Source: a virus. From it: 35,293 bases of DNA. The DNA lies in the IMG/VR virus record IMGVR_UViG_3300031974_004173, positions 1 through 35,293 of that record; one strand, written 5' to 3'. This document shows, one piece after another, positions 27,502-35,293 of the stretch; positions within the stretch are counted from its first letter, which is position 1, and each line of letters starts with the position of its first letter. The translations under genes and the position numbers were made by a program. A model generated the notes under the pieces. The model ran no database searches, was not told where the DNA came from, and worked only from the letters and a program-made list of their open reading frames with translations.

Positions 27502-30500
27502 CTACTGGCTCTGCGATTTAAAATCCGCATTCATTGCTTTCTCATATTCTTTTAATAAATCTATGTATAAATCATATTTTTGATCTTTAATTTTATCAAT
27601 CTTTTTATAATATGCGGCTGGATCTTTTTCTCTAAGCTTTAAAGCAACAACAGTTTTTTGTGCTTCCTTAATTGTTTTTTCTTTAGATCTTATTTCTGTA
27701 AGTTTTTTCTTGTTTCTAAATTGTGCAGGAATACCCTTTAAAAGTTCTTTGGTTGCTGGATCTGTGTAATACAAACTAATAACATTTTTATTTTCATTGT
27801 AGTATTTTTCTTTTGCTTCAACGTCTGTTATTTCTTTATATCTATTTACTTTAGTTTCTATGTCTTCCTTAGCATCGTAGTATCTTCTGGCATATATCCC
27901 GTCTTGTTCTTGTATAAGATATGTATTCGCAAATGGTATACTTTTAACATCTTGAATTTCATCGTAAGCATATCTATGTACTGTTTCGTAAAGACCAGAA
28001 GCAAATGACATTGGTCCACCTCCATAATATCTAACTATGTATTCTATTTGTCCAGGCTGTAAATCTACAAATCCAGACTCTAAAGTTTTATTGTCTCCAC
28101 CTGTCATATTATTAACAACCTTTGCCATTTCTATATATAGATCTTTGTCATAGCTTGTTACCACTTGAGAGTTAGGGATTCCTTTTCTTCCCCCGATAAA
28201 CTCTTTTGTTATTGGGATGCCAAGCCAGTTTTCATTAATTGCTATTTCACTTATTGGCTTTGCATAACTTGGTGTAATTGTTCTTACAAAGGTTGATGCA
28301 AACCCCTCTAAACCATCTTTCTTTGAAACGCTTACACCTATTGGCATTACACCCGTGCTAAAGTTATCGAATATCTCTAATGCTGCTTTACTTGGAGATT
28401 TCATTGGTCTGCCATAATCAAATATTTGATGAGCATTTAATTCAACAGCCTGTCTTGCAATATTAAAAGGTATGTTAAATCCTAAAGGTTGTGGATATGC
28501 AAAAGCTACCACTTTACCATTTACCTTTATAGGACCACCAGAACCTTTTAACTCAGGAAGCTCATCTGTACTTTTAAATTTAGCCCCTGGCAACATAGTA
28601 ATTACATATCTATTTCCATATCTTTCTGCTAAATTTTCATAAATAGGTCTGCCTGTTTCATCTTCATCAGAAATCATAAAGTTATATAGAGTTAATAATG
28701 TGCCGTATGTTGCAAGACCTCCGCCAATTTGAGCTGCAACTTTAGGGGACTTAGCTAATGCCCTATACAATGGGATGTTACTTTGCACAGCTGCATTGAA
28801 AAATATAAAGTGAGCATTTATTGCTGCGCCCAAATGCCCTTTCGTTGTGTAGTCAATAGTTAGCTGTTTGGCTAATGAGGCTGCTTGCTCAAGCGTTTCT
28901 TTTTTTGCATTTTTTATTTGTCCGTTATTCTCTGATTTAATAAATTCTACAAATGTAGAAAATCTTATTCCATTTTCAACAGCACTATTTAAATCATACA
29001 TAAATTTTTCTGTTCCCTTTAACGCTTTTCCTGGGGTCTTTAGTAGCAGGCTTGTTCTACTTTCATCGAGAGAAACATTGTTGTGTTTTTTCTGTATATC
29101 TTTATAAAAATCTCCAATTCTGTCCTGCCCAAGTGTTGTTACAAATCCAGAGTTTGCCCCATACTTATTAAACAAATCATATGCTTCTTGGATCCCATCT
29201 TCTTTTATTTCTTTTCCTTTAATTCCTTTATGAAATTGACCAAGCCTAACAGGAACATTTTTAATAGATTTTTTAAGGATGCTTTTACCCTCTGCTCTTC
29301 CACCCGGTAAGTTTTGTTCAGTATGTATAGCTAGTCCACCTGCAACAAAATCTCTTGAGAAGTTATATAAAATAAATGGAGGAGAAAATGCTGTATAAAG
29401 AGCTGATTGTATTCTTGTAAAGACTCTCATTTTCTTAGAAAAAGCATCCATATGCTGTGCGTCATAAGCGTTTAATGCTCTTATTAAAGGTGCATCATAA
29501 ACTTTTAAATATTTTTGTTTACCGTCTTGTTTAAAACCAAAAACTCCATCCATCTCTTTTGGCTTTGTTGTTGTTACTTCTGCAACATCGCTACCAGCAA
29601 ATTCTTCTGTAACAAGTTTTGAAATTCTACTTAAAAAATCATTTTTTACAGACCTTTCGATTGCTCGTTGTCTTTGCAAAATCATTTCAACAAAAGGTGA
29701 ATTAGAAACACTTGTTCTACCCTTTGCCTCCATGTATTCCTGACCTTTTATATTTAGACCTTTTTGTAAATTTGGTTTTCCATCAACCGTGGTATCTGCA
29801 GCCCTACCAGTCAGAGGAACATAATACTTCCAATTGGCGTTAGATTTATAATCTTCTGCTGTAGCATCATCTAAAAGACCACCTTTATTATTTTCTACTA
29901 CAGTTTGTTTAATAAAGTTGTGGTATTCATTAACCAACTCAAGGTATTGACTTCCTTTTTCACTAGTTGCATTTGCATCTATTCCATCAAACTCTATGTC
30001 ATATCTTTTTAATACTCTTATAGCTTCATCTGTTTGCACGCCTGATCCATTATTTTCAAATCTTGCTGCTTCTTGTTTTAATTTTTCTAACTTAGTTGCG
30101 TCTTCTTTTGACGGTGTTTCTCCTATCTTTTGTTGAAACTCATCTATGTCTTTTAATTTTTTTGCATAAATATGTCTGTTTCTTTCTGGGGCGTGTAAGG
30201 CTATTGCAACAATATCAACTTGTTCTCCCTGCAAGTTATATTTTGCCATCTTTTCTATAATGTCTTCTGCTTGTTTTAATGACTCAACTTGTTTGGTGTT
30301 TATAACTCCAGGCATTCTAACGGCTGCTTCTGAGGGTTTTTCAGATATAGTTAATTTTTCTCTGCCAAGTTTTTCAGCTCTTTTGTTATATGCTTTTTCA
30401 AAATCTTTTAATCTGCCAAGAACATTTTGAAAATTAAACTCAAGATCTACTTTTTGTTTCTGTAGTTTGCTTTCAAATCCTATACCCCAACTATCGTCTG

Positions 30501-33063
30501 TGATATTAGATCCGCCATCCAAGTTTTTCTTGCCACCAGCACCATCATCTACTACAACAGGTTGTTTTGGTTTTTTTGCTTTTGGTATTGGATTCTTAGC
30601 TTGATATCTTTGCATCTCAGGATATATTGGCATTTTATCTTGTGGATCAAAGTATGCGTCTGCTGGCAAAGTTGGAATTATATTTTTTAACTCTTCGTTC
30701 ATAGACTCAAAATCTTCTAAGTCTATTGGCTGTGCGTCATCTGGAACTTCTTCTAAAGTCCAATCTATACCAGCTTCTTTTGGTTCTATCATTGGCTCAG
30801 AACTTGCGTAATATTTTTTTTCTCCCGTTCTAGTATCGGAAGAAAATGCATTAGAATCAGTTAATCTATCTAAAGAGTTTTCTATTTCAACAGTATTTCT
30901 TCTACCAGCCGCTTTTGTTATTTCTTCAACAGTTGCTCCAGGATTTTTTTCTACAAAGGCTCCAATTTTTGAATCCATTTCTTCAATATAATTCAAATAT
31001 TTTTTTTGGTCTTTAGGTAATATTGGGTTTGACGCTAATATATCGTATGCTTCCTGCGGACCAAATTGACTAGGCTGCCCTTCTTGGTTTAACTCCCTTC
31101 CAATATCTTCTTCAAATAATTTTTCTGACAAAAGATCGCCAATACTAACATTGGTTTTACCATCTACAAGGCTTACAGGTGCGTTTTTTGCTCTGTAAAT
31201 TAATGGTATATTTTTTTTATCATACCCAAGAGCAGTTGCTGTTTCTTCAATATCAAAAGCATTAAGCGGTATTGATCCATATAATAAAGAATTTGCTCTT
31301 TTAGGAACAAATGTTTTAGGAAGTATTAATTTTTCTTTTGGCTGTTTCTTTACTTTCTTTTTAAATTTATTTTCTGCATTTCTTTCTACAATAAACTCAT
31401 CTATTTTATTTGCAGTAGCCTCTACATTATTAAGATCTATCCCAAAGCCTAAAGAGTTTCTAAATTTAATAAGGTTATCAGGTTCTTGGTTTGTTTCTGC
31501 TGCAAAATCTTTGCCTGTAGTAAGTTGCATTTCATTAGTGTCATACCCTTTTGCTTCTAGAAATATTTTTATATTATCCAAAGCGTCATCTATATTATCA
31601 ACTTGATTTACAGGCTCTCTAGCATCAGCAGGATCTGGGTCTACAGATTTTTCTCTTCTACCCGGTGCTTCAACTTTTAATATTTCTTCAGCGACAAACT
31701 CTAATGGATTAATGTTTTTGTCATCAAGAGCATCTTGATCCATAGCCCTAGCCGCACCTTGATCAAATGCAACCTTATCAAGTTCTTTTTGTAAAATAAG
31801 ATTATCTATAAGTTCTTTTGTTTTTTCTGGTGTGTCACTGTTTTTTATTAAATTTTTTGATGCGTTGTATTTAATAATGCCATTAGTGGTAACAATTCCG
31901 CCGCCCGCTACTAAAGAAGAAATTGATGTAAGTTTAGCCCTGTCGGTTATTATATCAAACCAAGATGGTCCTTCGTATAATGGATTGTCTGCGTTTTTCC
32001 AAGCTATCCCAAGCTCATCTGTATTATCAAAATAAGCATCTGACACAGACTGTAAAAAAGTATTAACCTGTTCCCCTCCTGATTCAGCTGCAAAGATGCC
32101 CGCACCTTCTAATACTATTTTTTTTATATTTTGCTTCTGACCAGCCATAAGCTTTTCTAAACTTCTTACAACAGTAAATCCTGTTAAAAGTTCAGTACCA
32201 ACTTCAATCCCTCCTTGTATATAAGAGTTATATCTAGCATCTTCATCGCTTAAGCCTTTTGCTATGCTGTCTTCGTAGGTTTGTTGCTGTGTTAAAAGAC
32301 CAAAATAAGGCAGGGTTGCGTAAGCTAATTTTGGATTTCTTGTAAATACTGCCGCACCCATAGAAGCTAAAGATGGTATTAAAGAAGAAACACCGCCAAC
32401 CAAAGCTATCTCTTCTTCTGTATAACCTCTGTCTTGATACTGTTTTAATTTTTTCTTGTGGTATTCGTTGTTAATTTTTTTAACATTTTGCTCATGCTCT
32501 TTCGCCATGATTTCTAATTCTTTACGCATGGCAAGGCGTTCTTCTTTTGGTATTTTTTTATATTTAAGCTGCTGTTTAACAGGATCTTCAGAACCCAGTA
32601 CAGCATTCCAAACAATACTTAAATTTCCTCTATCAGCCAGCCCAAGTTCATTTTCTATTTTTTGTTTTTGAAACTCATATCTGATGCCACTACCTCTTAA
32701 AAAAATATTTTCTAAAAGAGATCTATCATCTTGTCCTAAACTTCTATCTAGGTCGTCAATAGTATCCATGATTGCAGCTTTTTCTGCTGATCTTGCCATC
32801 TTTGATGACAATTGCATTCCTTGTTCTGCTGCTCCAACAATCCCATCCAAAGCCTTGCTTCCATACCTAAATTTAAAAGCACTAGCATAACCACCGCTTT
32901 GCGGATCAGTTGATAAAGGAACTTCAAATTTTTGCTTAGGTTTTTCTTCCTCTAATGGCTGTTGTTTTTCTTCTTCAAAAGATAAAGGAACTGAAAAAGG
33001 TTGTTTCTCTTGATCCTCTTCTTCTAGCTCATTTGAAAGTGGAACTTCAAAGACTTGTGACAT
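27502..33063 (-). CDS. Giant internal virion protein with LPD38-like domain (1853 aa)
   Basis: This is the largest protein of the window. The N-terminus has three F(E/S)VPLS motifs (5-10, 23-28, 46-51) separated by acidic linkers. Hydrophobic stretches follow near residues 225-400, which may touch membranes. Long charged helical regions continue to about 1250. From about 1290 to 1500 there is an LPD38-like domain (for example SAVENGIRFSTFVEF, KQLTIDYTTKGHLG, HFIFFNAAVQSNIP). The C-terminal part is helical. Such large proteins are carried in the head and ejected with DNA in podoviruses. It is 1 nt from the upstream internal protein. Confidence 0.75.
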   Translation of the reverse strand: MSQVFEVPLSNELEEEDQEKQPFSVPLSFEEEKQQPLEEEKPKQKFEVPLSTDPQSGGYASAFKFRYGSKALDGIVGAAEQGMQLSSKMARSAEKAAIMDTIDDLDRSLGQDDRSLLENIFLRGSGIRYEFQKQKIENELGLADRGNLSIVWNAVLGSEDPVKQQLKYKKIPKEERLAMRKELEIMAKEHEQNVKKINNEYHKKKLKQYQDRGYTEEEIALVGGVSSLIPSLASMGAAVFTRNPKLAYATLPYFGLLTQQQTYEDSIAKGLSDEDARYNSYIQGGIEVGTELLTGFTVVRSLEKLMAGQKQNIKKIVLEGAGIFAAESGGEQVNTFLQSVSDAYFDNTDELGIAWKNADNPLYEGPSWFDIITDRAKLTSISSLVAGGGIVTTNGIIKYNASKNLIKNSDTPEKTKELIDNLILQKELDKVAFDQGAARAMDQDALDDKNINPLEFVAEEILKVEAPGRREKSVDPDPADAREPVNQVDNIDDALDNIKIFLEAKGYDTNEMQLTTGKDFAAETNQEPDNLIKFRNSLGFGIDLNNVEATANKIDEFIVERNAENKFKKKVKKQPKEKLILPKTFVPKRANSLLYGSIPLNAFDIEETATALGYDKKNIPLIYRAKNAPVSLVDGKTNVSIGDLLSEKLFEEDIGRELNQEGQPSQFGPQEAYDILASNPILPKDQKKYLNYIEEMDSKIGAFVEKNPGATVEEITKAAGRRNTVEIENSLDRLTDSNAFSSDTRTGEKKYYASSEPMIEPKEAGIDWTLEEVPDDAQPIDLEDFESMNEELKNIIPTLPADAYFDPQDKMPIYPEMQRYQAKNPIPKAKKPKQPVVVDDGAGGKKNLDGGSNITDDSWGIGFESKLQKQKVDLEFNFQNVLGRLKDFEKAYNKRAEKLGREKLTISEKPSEAAVRMPGVINTKQVESLKQAEDIIEKMAKYNLQGEQVDIVAIALHAPERNRHIYAKKLKDIDEFQQKIGETPSKEDATKLEKLKQEAARFENNGSGVQTDEAIRVLKRYDIEFDGIDANATSEKGSQYLELVNEYHNFIKQTVVENNKGGLLDDATAEDYKSNANWKYYVPLTGRAADTTVDGKPNLQKGLNIKGQEYMEAKGRTSVSNSPFVEMILQRQRAIERSVKNDFLSRISKLVTEEFAGSDVAEVTTTKPKEMDGVFGFKQDGKQKYLKVYDAPLIRALNAYDAQHMDAFSKKMRVFTRIQSALYTAFSPPFILYNFSRDFVAGGLAIHTEQNLPGGRAEGKSILKKSIKNVPVRLGQFHKGIKGKEIKEDGIQEAYDLFNKYGANSGFVTTLGQDRIGDFYKDIQKKHNNVSLDESRTSLLLKTPGKALKGTEKFMYDLNSAVENGIRFSTFVEFIKSENNGQIKNAKKETLEQAASLAKQLTIDYTTKGHLGAAINAHFIFFNAAVQSNIPLYRALAKSPKVAAQIGGGLATYGTLLTLYNFMISDEDETGRPIYENLAERYGNRYVITMLPGAKFKSTDELPELKGSGGPIKVNGKVVAFAYPQPLGFNIPFNIARQAVELNAHQIFDYGRPMKSPSKAALEIFDNFSTGVMPIGVSVSKKDGLEGFASTFVRTITPSYAKPISEIAINENWLGIPITKEFIGGRKGIPNSQVVTSYDKDLYIEMAKVVNNMTGGDNKTLESGFVDLQPGQIEYIVRYYGGGPMSFASGLYETVHRYAYDEIQDVKSIPFANTYLIQEQDGIYARRYYDAKEDIETKVNRYKEITDVEAKEKYYNENKNVISLYYTDPATKELLKGIPAQFRNKKKLTEIRSKEKTIKEAQKTVVALKLREKDPAAYYKKIDKIKDQKYDLYIDLLKEYEKAMNADFKSQSQ

Positions 33064-33064
33064 A

Positions 33065-34624
33065 TTAGCTTCCTGATGTTAGCGATAATATTGTTTTATT
33101 AATATGTGCTTTTAAGGACATTAGATAATCATCTTCACTAGCGTCACCGCGACTTAAGGCTGACTCAAACGCACTGTTAAAATATTCTATTTCACTAGTA
33201 AGCATAGCATTGCCTTTAAATGCACTTATAAGCGTTTGGTTAATTTCTTCTCTGGATGAGTTAAAAGCAAAGGCATTTCCAAAAATATCAACTACAGGCG
33301 GGGTTCCCGCTCTTGGTGTTTTTTTATAATCTTCATTTGCTGAAGAAAATGTATTACCATTTGCAAGTCCAAAAATTTTATCTGGATTTGGTGCACTGTT
33401 ATATATTGCACCAACAACAGACTGCCCATCTTTAATAGGTCTATATAAATTATCTTCGCCTAATTTTATTCCTGACTTATCGCCATAAATATCATAAAAT
33501 AATTTAAGTGCATTTTGAGCTTCCTCATCTTCAACTTTAGCATTTACCAAATTTGGAATATTAGCTGATTGTTGTAATAGATTAAACTGCATATTGCCCT
33601 GATTAAAAATAGCCCTTAGCGTTGCACCTTCTTCTTTGTCTTTATTTGATTCTATTCCATATAACGGTTGTAAAGCAACTTTGTTGATTGTTTGTAGTCT
33701 TTTCATTACCTGGGGATTAGCATACATTAACTGTGCTAAAGGTAAGTTTGAGCTTGTATAGTCTACAACATCTGCAACAGATACAGCTTTTCCATCATCA
33801 GCCTCTAGTCCTTCTTTAAAAACAACAGATCCGTCAGCCGCAGCATCAGGTAAAAATGTTTGAACAACTCTTTCTTCACCATCAACCATAACAGTAACAT
33901 TGGCACCCATAATCATTTGATCGCCTCTGCCTTTAGCTATATAGTCGCCATTAAGATTTATGTTTTTTACGACCCCCTCTTTACCGTCTCCTGTAAGAAA
34001 CTTTGCTCCAAGATAGCCTGCATTAAGCATTGGCTTTAAAACTTTTGTTAGTCCATCATTAAAACCAGTAGGCAAGTTTTCAAAATCTCCAGATGTTAAT
34101 ACAGGAATAATGCTTTGCTGTGCTTTTAAATATTGTGGATCAAGATTTCTTATAAAAGCTTTTGCTTTTTTTGATTCTAAATTATCTAACAGCATTGCTT
34201 GAGTGTTAATTTCGTATTGTGTTAAATTTGGTTTTTGTAATTCTTCTATTACCCCGGTAATAACAACTGTATCTGGAGTTATATTGTTTCTTTCGTTTTC
34301 AGAAATTAAGCCTTTAGTTTGCTCTCTAACTCTAGCAGTATTTTCTTGAGTGTATTCGTTATAAAGTTTTTTACCTGCAAGTTCTGCACCAAGTATATCT
34401 TCTTTATAAGCTAAGGTTATATTATTAATATCAACTGATTGTTGTTTAGATTCAACATCTAATTCAGCTGCTTCCTTTTTTAAAGGAAATAAGTCTTTTG
34501 ACTGTCGTAAAGATTCTTTTGCCGCATCAATTTGTACTTTATTTTTTTCTTCTTCATCTAATAAAGACGCAAATCTTAAACCTAAATTTAAACCGCTACT
34601 TAATCCTGTTGCAAAATTTTCCAT
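33065..34624 (-). CDS. Internal virion protein, 519 aa
   Basis: The N-terminal part (MENFATGLSSGLNLGLRFASLLDEEEK) and the following helices (AAKESLRQSKDLF, LKKEAAELDVESKQQ) look like podoviral internal virion proteins, which often start with a small hydrophobic helix and continue with long helical segments. The middle has beta elements (MIMGANVTVMVDGEERVVQ), and a helical C-terminus ends LKAHINKTILSLTSGS. It lies between a Gly/Ala-rich protein and the giant protein, the normal order. No catalytic motif was seen. Confidence 0.6.
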   Translation of the reverse strand: MENFATGLSSGLNLGLRFASLLDEEEKNKVQIDAAKESLRQSKDLFPLKKEAAELDVESKQQSVDINNITLAYKEDILGAELAGKKLYNEYTQENTARVREQTKGLISENERNNITPDTVVITGVIEELQKPNLTQYEINTQAMLLDNLESKKAKAFIRNLDPQYLKAQQSIIPVLTSGDFENLPTGFNDGLTKVLKPMLNAGYLGAKFLTGDGKEGVVKNINLNGDYIAKGRGDQMIMGANVTVMVDGEERVVQTFLPDAAADGSVVFKEGLEADDGKAVSVADVVDYTSSNLPLAQLMYANPQVMKRLQTINKVALQPLYGIESNKDKEEGATLRAIFNQGNMQFNLLQQSANIPNLVNAKVEDEEAQNALKLFYDIYGDKSGIKLGEDNLYRPIKDGQSVVGAIYNSAPNPDKIFGLANGNTFSSANEDYKKTPRAGTPPVVDIFGNAFAFNSSREEINQTLISAFKGNAMLTSEIEYFNSAFESALSRGDASEDDYLMSLKAHINKTILSLTSGS

Positions 34625-34626
34625 AA

Positions 34627-34950
34627 TTAATCAAATATTTTTCTAAATAATAAAGCTGCTGCTATAGCCCATCCTACTGGTGTGGCTGCCGCAGTAATTG
34701 CCGCACCTGCATTTGCAGAAAGTGTTGCGCCTTTGGTTATTGCACCTGCTGCTGCTTTTGCGCCTATTGCACCGCCAATACCTACTATAGTTCCTTGAGC
34801 TTGCTGCATGCCTGCTTCTTTTTGCATCTCAAGTTGTTGCTGTGCAATATCTTGTTGTGCCTCTAATCTAGCTGATTCTAATAATCCAGCCGTTGCTTGT
34901 TTTTTTGTTGTTTGACCTGTTGCTAATAAGCCACCTAATCCACTAGCCAT
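34627..34950 (-). CDS. Gly/Ala-rich hydrophobic internal virion protein (107 aa)
   Basis: The first part is a Gln/Glu/Ala helix (SARLEAQQDIAQQQLEMQKEA); the second is hydrophobic and Gly/Ala-rich (GTIVGIGGAIGAKAAAGA, AAITAAATPVGWAIAAALLF). Such proteins may insert into membranes, like ejection proteins of T7 (gp14) or P22 (gp7). GGAGG lies 6 nt before the ATG. It overlaps the upstream gene by 8 nt and precedes the 519-aa gene by 2 nt. Confidence 0.6.
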   Translation of the reverse strand: MASGLGGLLATGQTTKKQATAGLLESARLEAQQDIAQQQLEMQKEAGMQQAQGTIVGIGGAIGAKAAAGAITKGATLSANAGAAITAAATPVGWAIAAALLFRKIFD

Positions 34951-35293
34951 CTAATCCTCCTGTAACTGCTTTTTGGGTCATGCCACTACCTGCACTACCT
35001 GATAAAATTTGCATTCTTCTTTCATTAGCTCTCATTCTGGCAAAATTTCTTGCCGCAACTAATGCTGAAGTTTCCGATCTTTGATAATCTGTCTGTGTGT
35101 CTGGTCTCATTTGTAAGCCATATCCAGCCTGTCTTCTTGTTTCTTGTCCTCTAACATTAGCATATTGTCTTGCTACTGCTTCTTGGGCTCTACCTATTTC
35201 TTCTTGCTTAAGACCTTCAAAACCAGTTGTCATTTGAGCTATAAGATCTTTTTCTACTGGAAAAAATCTATTTAAATAATCTTGAAATTCTGA
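34943..35293 (-). CDS. Internal virion protein, 5' end beyond window
   Basis: An ATG at 35233 gives 96 residues, but the frame stays open to the right edge, with coding-like residues (FQDYLNRFFPVEKDLIAQ) before it and no ribosome site at that ATG. The true N-terminus is therefore probably outside the window. The visible part (117 codons) is helical with ARQYANVRGQETRRQAGYGLQM and RNFARMRANERR, a pattern like known phage proteins of the form F-x-P-L-E...ARxxxxRxxxRxG. It is grouped with the other internal proteins. Confidence 0.62.
   Translation of the reverse strand, partial: SEFQDYLNRFFPVEKDLIAQMTTGFEGLKQEEIGRAQEAVARQYANVRGQETRRQAGYGLQMRPDTQTDYQRSETSALVAARNFARMRANERRMQILSGSAGSGMTQKAVTGGLDG

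Noticed and set aside
1-35293. tRNA genes, CRISPR arrays, insertion sequences and reverse-transcriptase diversity elements
   Set aside because: No tRNA T-loop/acceptor pairs, regular direct repeats, transposase or RT-like proteins were seen on either strand by eye.

Overview
The window looks like most of a single small, AT-rich tailed phage genome of the podovirus type. The evidence is a terminase/portal/scaffold/capsid block, two short neck-adaptor proteins instead of a tape measure and tail tube, and three or four internal (ejection) virion proteins including one of 1853 residues. Small overlapping genes, AT-rich sequence and an IYHDG-type fibre protein resemble marine phages of SAR11-like alphaproteobacteria. 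No DNA or RNA polymerase gene is present, which recalls HTVC010P-type pelagiphages. That host and group assignment is inference and was not tested by search.

Layout. (1) 1-12148, minus strand: the late block, transcribed right to left as terS, terL, portal, an overprinted 89-aa gene, scaffold, capsid (followed by a clear terminator), adaptors, a baseplate-like protein, a repeat protein and a fibre that runs off the left edge. (2) 12149-16585, plus strand: a promoter and operator-like dyad, then nine small, mostly acidic unknown proteins with tightly coupled starts, ending in a C5 cytosine methyltransferase. (3) 16578-17710, minus: an HNH protein, a DUF5675 protein with an SHGC motif and an XhlA-like membrane protein (probable lysis pair). 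(4) 17815-18228, plus: a two-gene island coding a truncated NrdR-like zinc ribbon and an unknown protein. (5) 18220-22985, minus: a wHTH replication protein, DnaB helicase, a Ref-like nuclease, DUF3310, then a run of tiny lysine-rich proteins as short as 24 residues. (6) 23084-27444, plus: the recombination module (ERF annealing protein, YqaJ exonuclease, an SSB-tail protein, a small PD-(D/E)XK nuclease) and a tyrosine integrase with its own promoter. (7) 27502-35293, minus: internal virion proteins, running off the right edge.

Both window edges cut minus-strand structural genes. The simplest reading is a circularly permuted genome opened inside the late operon, with some sequence missing at the junction. 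Replication probably combines phage initiator and helicase with host polymerase, and an ERF/exonuclease recombination system. The integrase implies a temperate option, but no CI-type repressor was recognised. Several features did not fit a standard annotation: an ATP-cone-less NrdR, a basic micro-protein cluster, an acidic island beside the methylase, a reused translation-start cassette, and a dyad shared by the accessory and integrase promoters.
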